64,000 nt of DNA, taken from the NCBI RefSeq assembly GCF_004015185.1, contig NZ_CP025746.1, positions 1,815,776 through 1,879,775 of the forward strand. The letters are read 5' to 3'. Positions 1-8,708 of this stretch are shown in pieces. Each line of letters starts with the position of its first letter. Positions within the stretch are counted from its first letter, which is position 1. The stretch is from Clostridium manihotivorum (GTDB lineage Bacteria > Bacillota > Clostridia > Clostridiales > Clostridiaceae). The position numbers were made by a program, and so were the translations under genes. Below the pieces are notes generated by a model. That model did no database searches. It worked only from the letters and a program-made list of their open reading frames with translations, and was not told the origin of the DNA.

Positions 1-929
1 CAAACAATACAACTGAGGGGCTGAATATTGCTATAAAAGGCTTGTTAGGTAATGGAGATCATGTAATTACAAGTTATATAGAGCATAATTCTGTTTATAG
101 GCCTCTAAACAGCTTGAAAAATAAAGGATTGGAAATATCAATGATCCCTGTGGATGGTAACGGATATATTGTAGAACAAATTTTGAAAAAGAGTTTAAAA
201 AAGAATACTAAAGCAGTAATAATAAACCATGGATCTAATGTCTTAGGAACTGTTCAGAATATAGAAGCTATAGGAAAGTTTGCTAAAGAAAATAACTTGT
301 TTTTTATAGTTGATGGAGCACAAACTGCAGGTATACTTGATATTGATGTAAAAGGCATGAATATAGATATACTTGCGTTTCCAGGACACAAATCTCTATA
401 CGGTCCTCAAGGAATAGGAGGGGTGTATATATCAAGTGATGTTAATGTTACCTCCTTTAAAGAAGGTGGTACTGGTAGTAATTCTAATATTATGGATCAA
501 CCGGACTTTTTGCCAGATAAGTTTGAAAGTGGTACATTGAACACTCCTGGTATAGTTGGACTTGGAGAGGGAGTAGATTTTATTAATAGAATAGGTATAA
601 ACAATATAAGAAAGCATGATCAAAACTTATCAGCATATCTTACTGAAGAACTTAAAAAGTTATCTTTTGTAAAGTTATATGGGGAAGAAGATTGTTATAA
701 AAAGTGTCCAGTGGTATCTTTCAATATAGATGGCTTTGATAGTTCAGAGGTAGGAGAAGCGCTAAATTATAGAGACATATATCTAAGAACAGGGTATCAC
801 TGTGCACCAAAGATACACTCCATAATTGGTACTACAAACTTAGGTACAGTTAGAGCAAGCTTTGGTTATTTCAATAAATTAGAAGATGTAGAGAGTCTTA
901 TAGAGGCTATAAAAGATATATATAAATAG
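1..929 (+). CDS. Class V aminotransferase / cysteine desulfurase-like protein (5' truncated by window edge)
   Basis: PLP-dependent enzyme of the class V aminotransferase fold, closest in motifs to cysteine desulfurase-like proteins of Firmicutes. The frame is open from base 3 (NNTTEGLNIAIKGL...), so the true start lies to the left; the TTG at 42 is internal. Seen: the motif FPGHKSLYGPQG, with the Schiff-base lysine codon near base 390, and RTGYHCAP, with the candidate catalytic cysteine codon at 801-803, about where cysteine desulfurases carry theirs. 308 residues are visible of a family that usually runs near 380. Sulfur donation from cysteine is inferred from family. A selenocysteine lyase or a specialised aminotransferase is possible. 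No partner such as iscU or thiI is visible. Confidence 0.85.
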   Translation, partial: NNTTEGLNIAIKGLLGNGDHVITSYIEHNSVYRPLNSLKNKGLEISMIPVDGNGYIVEQILKKSLKKNTKAVIINHGSNVLGTVQNIEAIGKFAKENNLFFIVDGAQTAGILDIDVKGMNIDILAFPGHKSLYGPQGIGGVYISSDVNVTSFKEGGTGSNSNIMDQPDFLPDKFESGTLNTPGIVGLGEGVDFINRIGINNIRKHDQNLSAYLTEELKKLSFVKLYGEEDCYKKCPVVSFNIDGFDSSEVGEALNYRDIYLRTGYHCAPKIHSIIGTTNLGTVRASFGYFNKLEDVESLIEAIKDIYK

Positions 930-955
930 ATAAACTTAATATTCAGCTTTAGATA

Positions 956-1005
956 TAGGCGCTGTTAAAGTACTGTGTTGAAATTAAGTGGTCAGTCATC
1001 CGATG
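956..1005. repeat. Left copy of a 50-bp inverted repeat
   Basis: These 50 bases are the reverse complement of 17657-17706 with one mismatch; the inner 44 bases (962-1005) match perfectly. The two copies face each other across about 16.7 kb. A partial third copy is at 18145-18172. It lies between the aminotransferase and the minus-strand gene, outside any CDS. Confidence 0.9.
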
Positions 1006-1054
1006 CTTAAACGAGCTTGCGCAAAGAATTAATATGATTTTTTCATATTCCACC

Positions 1055-1148
1055 GATGTATCACTTCATAATGATTTTATATTTTCAAAATCTCTGCTCA
1101 GAAACCAGCAGAGATTTGAAAATAGTTTAATGATTGAAGTGATACATC
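1055..1148. terminator. Nested hairpin between convergent genes, possible bidirectional terminator
   Basis: An outer 14-bp inverted repeat (1055-1068 with 1135-1148) encloses an inner one (1081-1098 with 1107-1123, one bulge). It lies between the plus-strand aminotransferase and the minus-strand gene ending at 1206, where a two-way terminator is expected. There is no strong T tract on either side, so the terminator role is inferred. Confidence 0.5.
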
Positions 1149-1205
1149 TTTGGCTAGAATTGTAAATTCACTGCGTTGGAACAGTACCTTTAGAAAATGC
1201 TATCT

Positions 1206-2840
1206 TTACTCCTCGTCATTGAAGATTCTTTTAATGAAAGAGGATTTTTTTTGCTTAGAGGTTAGTTCTTCTATAGAAACATTTAGAGCGTTTATCTGAT
1301 TGATTAGTTCTGCATTCTTTTGTGTAATCTGAGTGATATTTTTATCTTTAAGGGAAAGCTGGTTTTTAAGAGTTTCAATGGTTCTATTTAACTCTTCTAC
1401 ATGAGAGGTATCCTTTTCTTTTGACAGTGAGGCTTGAGCTATACTGGAAGCTGATTTATAGCTGCTTACTTGGTTTTCTAAGTCGAAAATTACTTTGTTT
1501 AGCTCCTCAATCTTATTCTTGTAGGTAGAAACTACGTTATACTTTTCCGTTAAATTCTTTTCTAATTCAGTTATTTTATTCTCTTTACTTAACATATTTG
1601 CATATAGGGATGACAGGGTTGATTTGAGTTTTAAGTTTTCCTCATCATTAATTGTTGTTGTTTTGGATAGATTTTTTAACTTATCCTCATTTACAACAGA
1701 TTTATATCTTAAATCCTTTATAGTAGCTTCTAAACTATTTATTAGCTGTTGTTTATCAAAGAGTTGTTTTTCATATTCTATCAACTTATTAGCTGTTTCT
1801 TTCAAGGAGTCGGAGGAATTGGAAAACTCCTTTGCTTCTATACCTTCATGATCTCCTAGAGCAAGGCTATAGTAGTAGGAGCTATCTGTGATTAAACTAC
1901 CTTCATCATCTTTAGAGAAAAATATAGTGTTGAGTATTATAGGATTATTGCTTTGATAATGGACTTTAAAAGTAACAGAGTTAGGGTTCAAATCAATATC
2001 TTTAGAACCACATATACCTTTTAATAGATCTACTGTTTTAGTTGATAAGCTATTTTCACTTACGGAAGTGAAAAAGAATTTACCATGAAAGAAAGCTACA
2101 GAGCAAGCTAATAGTTTTGAGTTTACATTTATGGTGTTTCTTACTATATTAGTAGCAGTGCCATAGCCATATTTTAGTTGTCCTCTTCTCTGGCTATTAA
2201 CTTTATAAGAATAAGCTAGTACCCCACCTTCACCGACTATAAAAGAATAGTCTTCTATAGGGAGATAGGAACTATCCAATATGATGAAGTTCCCCCAGAG
2301 ATTTTTTGTGGCATCATACTGCCTAAAGCCCAAACAGCTGTTTTTCATTTTTTTATTATAGCATATATAGATATTATTACCCTGCGATGTGGCTATAAAT
2401 GAATAGGGAAGTGAATTATCAATCAAGTCTAACATTAGTGGAGAGGTAAGTTTTAAATCTGACTTAATAGTCCTATGATATAAAAAAGTTGAGTTGTCTG
2501 AGGTTTTTGAGTATATTACGTTAAGACAGTTGTTTAGGGATATTATCTCTATGTAATCATTAGAAATATAATTGGTTGTTATTATAGAACTTGTTAAAGT
2601 ATCTTTTGTGAGGCAATACATTATTATGCTATTATCAATAGATTGGACGAATATATATATTGTGTTGTCTTTTGTAAGTATAACGCTAAGCAGAAATCTA
2701 CACTGATCTACTATGACTTTTTCTTCATTAAAAGAGTTATTATTAAAGATCCTGAGACACACTTGCAATTCATTTTGATAAAGATACCAAATAGAATCGT
2801 CTATCTCCAGAGCGTATTCTTTATATTTATTTGCTAGCAT
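1206..2840 (-). CDS. Hypothetical protein: beta-rich repeat head, long coiled-coil tail
   Basis: 544 residues; no family recognised. ATG at 2840 is preferred over 2858 because the GGAGG that would serve it lies inside the longer reading. Roughly residues 1-330 have short hydrophobic strands with recurring patterns (IYIFVQS, NIYICYNKK, GKFFFTSVSE) like the blades of a beta-propeller or sialidase-like domain. From about residue 350 to near the end there is a long Glu/Lys/Leu/Asn heptad region (LIEYEKQLFDKQQLI), predicted coiled coil, then a basic end (KQKKSSFIKRIF). No signal peptide or membrane segment is obvious. The next gene upstream (3029-4321) has the same design, suggesting an old duplication. 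A surface or spore-layer role is only a guess. Confidence 0.75.
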   Translation of the reverse strand: MLANKYKEYALEIDDSIWYLYQNELQVCLRIFNNNSFNEEKVIVDQCRFLLSVILTKDNTIYIFVQSIDNSIIMYCLTKDTLTSSIITTNYISNDYIEIISLNNCLNVIYSKTSDNSTFLYHRTIKSDLKLTSPLMLDLIDNSLPYSFIATSQGNNIYICYNKKMKNSCLGFRQYDATKNLWGNFIILDSSYLPIEDYSFIVGEGGVLAYSYKVNSQRRGQLKYGYGTATNIVRNTINVNSKLLACSVAFFHGKFFFTSVSENSLSTKTVDLLKGICGSKDIDLNPNSVTFKVHYQSNNPIILNTIFFSKDDEGSLITDSSYYYSLALGDHEGIEAKEFSNSSDSLKETANKLIEYEKQLFDKQQLINSLEATIKDLRYKSVVNEDKLKNLSKTTTINDEENLKLKSTLSSLYANMLSKENKITELEKNLTEKYNVVSTYKNKIEELNKVIFDLENQVSSYKSASSIAQASLSKEKDTSHVEELNRTIETLKNQLSLKDKNITQITQKNAELINQINALNVSIEELTSKQKKSSFIKRIFNDEE

Positions 2841-3028
2841 TACAATAACATCCTCCATAAAATTAATTAAACCTGCTTAATAAAATTAGAGTGTTTTAAA
2901 GTACTGTACTTTTTAAAATATAGTCTTAAAATAAAGCACATAAAGATAAATGCAAAAAAAGCATAGAAGCTTTAGTTTAATAATATAAGCAGTCATAGTA
3001 TAGAATATGCTTTCATAAGGCATCTATA

Positions 3029-4321
3029 TTACTTGAAGTCTTCATTATTCTTATTATTTAGTTTTTGCAAATCTTCTATTATAGAATCTTTCTCTAGGGT
3101 TATATTAAGAAGATTAGCTATTAATCCTTCGTAGTACCGTACAGTTCTATTATTAAAATTCATAAGGGAAGTTATTTTTCGTTCAAATTTCTTATTGTTT
3201 TCTGAAAGAGTAGCTTTAAGGTTGTCTATTTCAAAATTTTTTTCATGTAGTAATTTAATATACTTTAATGAAAGTGTGTTTATGGTGGATAACAAATAGT
3301 TTATCAGTCTATCATTTTTTTTCATACCTTTTATAACTTCTACTTCTTTAACGGGTACTTCCTTAACTTTGGGAAGTTCATTTATTGAAGCTTTAGTTGA
3401 AAGTCTTTTACATAAGAAGCAAGTAAAAACCTCCATAGAAGTGTTGTTTATTAGTATTACCCCTGGGATATTATGCTTTATATCGAAGCTAAAAGTAGCT
3501 GGCCAATTTCTTAAATCTTCGGAATTAGTGATATAAACTCTATCTTTTCTGTTCCAACATATATAAAACTTATTTTTATAAAAAGAAATTAAGGGTTTCT
3601 GAACAGTTTCTTTGAGCTTTATTAGTGACTCTTCTGAAAAAAGAAACTTGTCCCTAATTATATTTATAGACTTATGAAAAAGAAAAATATCTCTTTCAAC
3701 TATCTTATTATAAAACAACTCAATTTGATCCTCAGAAGTAATGACATTTAAAGAAAAAGCACCTGGAAGGTTAAAGTATCTTATTGCAGCAAAAAAGCTT
3801 TCATCAATGATTCTCAGAGAGTATAGACTTTCCTTATTGTCTTCGCAAATTAGCATAATTACTTTGTTATCTAAAATTGCAGTATAGAATTGACGAACAT
3901 ACTTATAACAATTAATTTTGCAAAGTTCATATATTTGACAACTGTTTGACACAATTCCATGGTAAATATATGTTATAGTATCATTTAAATTAGCTTTGCT
4001 ATAGAAAAAGTGGATTAGGTTGTCCAAGATTTCCATGGACAAGCAATTTATGTTTTCAAAGGAAAAGTTATTTGCTTCGATCCAAGTAATATTAAGTTCA
4101 TTCATCTGTGATAGATTAATTTTTATTAACCCTAGTTTTGAAGCAAAGGTATGAAATAGTATGAAGATAGAAGTAGTGTCATATTTTACTTCAAAGGCTT
4201 TCACGTTTTGGTGAAGAGTTTTATGAAAGTTAGAGTTGAATAGCTCTAGTTCTGAGTTCTTAGAGGTTATGTAGAATACTTCTCCATTACTATTAATGAC
4301 ATAAAGTTTTTTACTATTCAT
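3029..4321 (-). CDS. Hypothetical protein, same architecture as its minus-strand neighbour
   Basis: 430 residues. ATG at 4321 has GGTGGTGA just upstream; the in-frame ATG at 4336 has no SD. Residues about 1-310 show repeated short beta-strand patterns (LYVINSNGEVFYIT, KFYICWNRKDRVYIT) resembling a propeller or sialidase-like head. From about 330 a helical coiled-coil region follows (YIKLLHEKNFEIDNLKATL). It parallels the product of 1206-2840 in domain order, with low sequence identity by eye. The two genes are co-oriented, 188 bp apart, possibly one transcription unit. No catalytic motif, signal peptide or membrane span was seen. Function unknown. Confidence 0.75.
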   Translation of the reverse strand: MNSKKLYVINSNGEVFYITSKNSELELFNSNFHKTLHQNVKAFEVKYDTTSIFILFHTFASKLGLIKINLSQMNELNITWIEANNFSFENINCLSMEILDNLIHFFYSKANLNDTITYIYHGIVSNSCQIYELCKINCYKYVRQFYTAILDNKVIMLICEDNKESLYSLRIIDESFFAAIRYFNLPGAFSLNVITSEDQIELFYNKIVERDIFLFHKSINIIRDKFLFSEESLIKLKETVQKPLISFYKNKFYICWNRKDRVYITNSEDLRNWPATFSFDIKHNIPGVILINNTSMEVFTCFLCKRLSTKASINELPKVKEVPVKEVEVIKGMKKNDRLINYLLSTINTLSLKYIKLLHEKNFEIDNLKATLSENNKKFERKITSLMNFNNRTVRYYEGLIANLLNITLEKDSIIEDLQKLNNKNNEDFK

Positions 4322-4436
4322 AAAATCACCACCCATTACTATTTAGTACAAGACTTAAACTTGTCCCAATATCAAATTATGATTAAATTATAAGATTTAG
4401 CACTGAATGCTTATTAATAATGATAGGAGAATAAAT

Positions 4437-4703
4437 ATGGTACTATGCTACTTTGTGATTATAAATATAATTGGATTCTTTATAATGTATATCGATAAAA
4501 GAAAAGCTATAGAAAGAAAATGGAGAATTTCTGAAAAAAACTTGTTTTTAATTGGAATAATAGGTGGAAGTTTAGGTGAGATTATCGGGATGAATTTATT
4601 TAGACACAAGACTAAACGTTGGTATTTCAAATATGGACTACCATTTTTATTTTGTTTACAAATAATATTATTAATTTTTGGGGAAAATATTTTAAGAAAA
4701 TAA
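4437..4703 (+). CDS. DUF1294 family small membrane protein
   Basis: 88 residues. ATG at 4437 is chosen because AGGAGA lies 7-12 bases upstream; an in-frame ATG at 4407 has no SD. An N-terminal membrane helix (residues about 3-17) is followed by MYIDKRKAIERKWRI, a second hydrophobic stretch rich in Gly (LIGIIGGSLGEIIGM), the basic motif FRHKTKRWYF, and a C-terminal helix. The DKxxA...GGxxG...HKTxK order is the signature of DUF1294 proteins, some of which are fused to cold-shock domains elsewhere. Biochemical role unknown. It stands alone between a minus-strand gene and a separate glycosyltransferase gene. Confidence 0.8.
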   Translation: MVLCYFVIINIIGFFIMYIDKRKAIERKWRISEKNLFLIGIIGGSLGEIIGMNLFRHKTKRWYFKYGLPFLFCLQIILLIFGENILRK

Positions 4704-4958
4704 GAATTTGGCATTTAAAATAAAAAAAAAGATAAAAATATCAACAGCTAAACGATTACATTTTTTATATATAAATAAACAGTGTTATTAAAATAGGAAA
4801 ATATAAAAACCTACATACCAGCAGACTTGATTTTTTTTAGGTATTGAAATATAGTATATAAGGATTTTCAACTGTATTAAACTAAGAATTTTCATGTTTA
4901 TTGTTGTAAAATATAAATTCTAGTATATTGGTACTAATAAAAAACGGGAGTGAATTAC

Positions 4959-6338
4959 ATGGGGAATTTATTTATTTATTATGTAACCAAAGTATTTCAG
5001 AGCTTAGTCTATACACTTACTTTATATTATTTAATATTGAGCTTGTTTGGACTTTATAGAAGAAAAGAGAATAAAAACTATGTTCCAAGCAAAAAGTTTG
5101 CTATGATAGTTGCGGCTCATAATGAAGAAGTGGTTATTGCAAATCTAATAGAAAGTCTGCAGCATCAGGATTATCCTAAAGAATTATATGATATTTTTGT
5201 AATTGCAGACAATTGTACCGATAAAACAGCAGAGATTGCAGCAAAGCATGGTGCTAAAGTTTTCGAAAGAAACAATAAGGAAAAAAGAGGTAAAGGTTAT
5301 GCCTTAGAGTGGATGTTCGATAAGATATTCAAAATGGACAAGAAGTATGATGCAGTTGCCATATTTGATGCAGATAATTTAGTTTCACCTAATTTTATAA
5401 AAGAAATGAATTCAAAAATGTGTGATGGATATAAAGTTGTACAAGGATATTTGGATAGTAAGAACCCAGGAGATTCTTGGATAACTCAAAGCTATTCGGT
5501 ATCATTTTGGTCTTCAAATAGAGCGTTCCAACTGGCAAGAGCAAACTTAGGTTTATCAAACCAAATAGGAGGTACTGGATTTGCTGTGGATGTAGAAGTT
5601 CTTAAAACCTTAGGTTGGGGAGCTACTTGTCTTACAGAGGATTTAGAATTTACCTGTAAGCTTGTTTTAAACGGTGAAAAAGTAGGCTGGGCACACGATG
5701 CAGTTGTTTTTGATGAAAAGCCTCTTACTTTAAAAGACTCTTGGAATCAAAGAAAAAGATGGATGCAAGGTTTTTCAGATGTAGCTTCAAGATTCTTTGT
5801 TAAGCTTATTAAGAAAGCAGTTAAGGATAGAAATTTCGTAGCTTTTGACTGTGCCTTATATGTGGCACAACCATTTATGACGTTGCTTTTAGCTATATCA
5901 CTTTGTATTACAACACTGCAAAGTTTCCAAAATGCATCTGAAAGTTTTCACTTTGGATTTATACAAGTATTCGGTATGTTCCAGTTTTTATTAACTCCAT
6001 TTTTACTTATACAAGATAAGAAATTTACTAAGAAGTTTTTTGCTATACTTGTTTTATATTCCACTAATGTAATTATAATGCCATTAGTAATAAATGCTTT
6101 TGGTGAAAAGCAGTATTTGATTATTGCTGGTATGTATCTTTTATTTAATGTAGCATGTATACTTCTTACATTGGTTACTATGGGAAAAGATTCAGCCTGG
6201 GCTTTCTTTAGATATCTGTTATATAGTATATATACTTTAACCTGGGTACCTATTACTGTACAAGGAATATTGAATAGAAATAATAAAGAGTGGTCACATA
6301 CTAAGCATGTGAGACAAATTGGAATATATGACGTATAA
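4959..6338 (+). CDS. Membrane-anchored family 2 glycosyltransferase
   Basis: 459 residues. ATG at 4959 sits 8 nt after GGGAG; the GTG at 4950 overlaps that SD and is rejected. An N-terminal membrane helix precedes a GT2 domain: FAMIVAAHNEE (nucleotide-sugar binding), the DxD site in FDADN, the acceptor-site TEDLEF, and QRKRW, the QxxRW motif of processive enzymes such as cellulose and hyaluronan synthases. Several C-terminal hydrophobic segments (about 300-440) should form the membrane pore region. It probably polymerises or exports a polysaccharide from a UDP-sugar at the cytoplasmic membrane; the sugar cannot be named. It is monocistronic, with its own terminator at 6353. Confidence 0.85.
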   Translation: MGNLFIYYVTKVFQSLVYTLTLYYLILSLFGLYRRKENKNYVPSKKFAMIVAAHNEEVVIANLIESLQHQDYPKELYDIFVIADNCTDKTAEIAAKHGAKVFERNNKEKRGKGYALEWMFDKIFKMDKKYDAVAIFDADNLVSPNFIKEMNSKMCDGYKVVQGYLDSKNPGDSWITQSYSVSFWSSNRAFQLARANLGLSNQIGGTGFAVDVEVLKTLGWGATCLTEDLEFTCKLVLNGEKVGWAHDAVVFDEKPLTLKDSWNQRKRWMQGFSDVASRFFVKLIKKAVKDRNFVAFDCALYVAQPFMTLLLAISLCITTLQSFQNASESFHFGFIQVFGMFQFLLTPFLLIQDKKFTKKFFAILVLYSTNVIIMPLVINAFGEKQYLIIAGMYLLFNVACILLTLVTMGKDSAWAFFRYLLYSIYTLTWVPITVQGILNRNNKEWSHTKHVRQIGIYDV

Positions 6339-6352
6339 GAAAGTGTAGCAAT

Positions 6353-6388
6353 AAAATACCCAATGCAATGGCATTGGGTATTTTATTC
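6353..6388 (+). terminator. Rho-independent terminator after the glycosyltransferase
   Basis: Perfect 14-bp stem: AAAATACCCAATGC pairs with GCATTGGGTATTTT around an AATG loop, then a T-rich tail. Confidence 0.9.
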
Positions 6389-6590
6389 TTTATTGATAGT
6401 AATTTAGACTTTAGATTAAGTTTCAAATAGATATGAGGAGAAGTTTTAAATAATAATGAAGAAGTAATTGCAAAAATATTACAATTATCTTGATAATGAG
6501 TACAATATTAATTACAATTACAGAATGTAGTATATATTTTTTGTTCTTAAAAAATTGATTGAGATTAAATTCTATCTTTGTAATGAATGC

Positions 6591-6602
6591 GAACAAACGT
6601 TT
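6591..6602. promoter_or_regulatory. Candidate LexA (SOS) box upstream of parE
   Basis: GAACAAACGTTT fits the Gram-positive LexA consensus GAAC-N4-GTTY. It ends on the first base of the -35 hexamer of the parE promoter (6602-6630), where a repressor would block RNA polymerase. One 8-position match in 64 kb of A+T-rich DNA could occur by chance; its place on the promoter is the reason to list it. Confidence 0.5.
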
Positions 6603-6630
6603 GACATAGAGGGAGAAATTATTTATACTT
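6602..6630 (+). promoter_or_regulatory. Sigma-A promoter of parE-parC
   Basis: TTGACA (6602-6607), a 17-nt spacer and TATACT (6625-6630): a consensus -35, ideal spacing and a near-consensus -10. It lies 109 bp before the parE start. The rest of 6390-6738 shows no further recognisable element. Confidence 0.8.
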
Positions 6631-6738
6631 TCTTAATGAGGAAGCAAAGTTTAATAAGATTTAAGGGTTTAAGCGGTGGATACGAAAATTAGTATATAAG
6701 ATGTTATATATAGGTATAAATCACTTTGGAGGTTAAAT

Positions 6739-8691
6739 ATGGAGAAAGAAATTTTGAATAGCAGTTATGATGTTACAGACTTAACTTCACTTGAAAAACT
6801 TGAGCCAGTAAGAATAAGACCAGGTATGTATATTGGTTCTACTGGAAGCAAGGGACTTCATCACTGTGTATGGGAAGTCTTGGACAATGCTATAGATGAA
6901 ATAACAAATGGTTTTGGAGATAAAGCAGTGGTTATCTTGAATAAAGATAAGAGTGTAACTGTTCTAGACAATGGTAGGGGGGTTCCTACAGGAATACATC
7001 CTATAAAGAAAAAGTCTGGTGTTGAAATGGTATATACTGAACTCCATACTGGAGGAAAGTTTAATAATAAAAACTATAAAACTTCTGGAGGTCTTCATGG
7101 TGTAGGGGCAGCAGTAGTAAATGCATTATCAAAATGGCTTGAAGTGGAAGTTTATCAAAATGGAAAGATATACAAACAAAGATTTGAGTATGCCATGGAT
7201 AAGCAATTAAAGAAGCTTATGCCTGGGACACCTGTAACTAAGTTAGAGGTAATAGGCGATACTGAAAAGACTGGTACTAAGGTTACTTTTATGCCAGACG
7301 ATGAAGTGTTTTCCAGTACAGATTTCAAATTTGATGTTATAGATGAAAGACTTAAGGAATTAGCTTTTCAGAATAAGGGAATACGTCTTCAGTTTATAGA
7401 TGATAGAAAAGAAGAAAGAGTGGAAAAAGAATACTACTCAGAAAGAGGTCTATTAGACTTTATAGACTACTTGAATGAGAGTAAAACACCTATTCATCCA
7501 GCACCTATACTATTTGAAGGGGAGAAAGAAATAGATGGATTGAAGATGTATGGAGAAGCATGTATACAATTTACAGACTCTTCTACTGAGTATATAGCTA
7601 GTTATGTAAATAATATTCCTACCACTGAAGCTGGAACTCATGAAACTGGTTTTAAAACTGGTATGACTAGATCTTTTAAAGAATGGGCTAAAAAACTGGG
7701 ACTAGTTAAAGAAAAGGATAAAGAGTTCGAAGGAGACGACCTTAGAGAAGGTATGACTGCCATAGTAAGAATAAAGATATCTAATCCTATGTTTGAAGGT
7801 CAGACCAAAACAAAGCTGGGCAATAACGAAGCTTATACTATGATGAATGAGCTTGCTTACATACGATTTTCAGAGTGGATCGAAGATAACAAAGAAACTG
7901 CTACAGCTATAATCAATAATGCCCTTGATGCAGCAGCCAGAAGAGAAAAGATAAAGAAGATAAATGAGGCTGAGAAGAAAAAGATAGGTAAAGGTACAGC
8001 ACCTCTGGCTGGTAAGATAGCTGTATGTACACTAAAAGATAATACACATACTGAGTTCATAGTAGTTGAGGGAGATTCCGCTGGTGGATCTGCTAAGCAG
8101 GCAAGAGATAGAAGATTTCAGACTATAATGCCTTCTAAAGGTAAGATAATGAATACAGAAAAGCAGAAGTTAGAAAATGTTCTTGCCAGTGAAGAGTTAA
8201 AGATTTTTAATGCTGCCATAGGCACTGGTACGCTGGACAATTACAAAGAGAAGGATTTAAAATATGATAAAATCATAATAATGAGTGATGCCGATGTTGA
8301 TGGTTATCATATTAGAACCTTATGGATGACATACATTTATAGATATATGAGACCACTTATTGCAAATGGTCATCTTTACTTGGCACAGCCTCCACTATAT
8401 AAGGTCTATAAGAATACAAAAAGTGGAGAGGTTTTTCAATACGCTTATAGCGACGAAGAACTTGAAAAAGCAAAGAAGAAGGTTGGAAAAGGTGCTCTGA
8501 TACAGAGGTATAAGGGATTAGGAGAGATGAATCCTGAGCAGTTATGGGATACAACCTTAAACCCAGAAACAAGAACACTTTATCAAGTCAATATAGATGA
8601 TGCAGCAAAGGCTGAAAAAATGGTTTCTTTATTGATGGGAGACGTGGTTGAACCAAGAAAAAACTATTTGTATAAGTATGCTGAGTTTTAG
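6739..8691 (+). CDS. parE: Type IIA DNA topoisomerase subunit B (topoisomerase IV ParE / gyrase B-like)
   Basis: 650 residues, the ATPase subunit that drives DNA strand passage. A GHKL ATPase comes first ([33 protein letters not shown]), then the transducer domain, then a TOPRIM domain with [11 protein letters not shown] and the metal-binding MSDADVDG, and a C-terminal [18 protein letters not shown] precedes the ATG. The A subunit follows 17 bp later, so both are co-transcribed. Clostridia usually keep gyrBA near oriC and a second pair elsewhere; absence of recF/dnaN neighbours favours ParE. GyrB cannot be excluded by motif alone. A possible LexA box overlaps the promoter. Confidence 0.9.
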   Translation: MEKEILNSSYDVTDLTSLEKLEPVRIRPGMYIGSTGSKGLHHCVWEVLDNAIDEITNGFGDKAVVILNKDKSVTVLDNGRGVPTGIHPIKKKSGVEMVYTELHTGGKFNNKNYKTSGGLHGVGAAVVNALSKWLEVEVYQNGKIYKQRFEYAMDKQLKKLMPGTPVTKLEVIGDTEKTGTKVTFMPDDEVFSSTDFKFDVIDERLKELAFQNKGIRLQFIDDRKEERVEKEYYSERGLLDFIDYLNESKTPIHPAPILFEGEKEIDGLKMYGEACIQFTDSSTEYIASYVNNIPTTEAGTHETGFKTGMTRSFKEWAKKLGLVKEKDKEFEGDDLREGMTAIVRIKISNPMFEGQTKTKLGNNEAYTMMNELAYIRFSEWIEDNKETATAIINNALDAAARREKIKKINEAEKKKIGKGTAPLAGKIAVCTLKDNTHTEFIVVEGDSAGGSAKQARDRRFQTIMPSKGKIMNTEKQKLENVLASEELKIFNAAIGTGTLDNYKEKDLKYDKIIIMSDADVDGYHIRTLWMTYIYRYMRPLIANGHLYLAQPPLYKVYKNTKSGEVFQYAYSDEELEKAKKKVGKGALIQRYKGLGEMNPEQLWDTTLNPETRTLYQVNIDDAAKAEKMVSLLMGDVVEPRKNYLYKYAEF

Positions 8692-8708
8692 ACGGGGGGA
8701 ATAACTTT

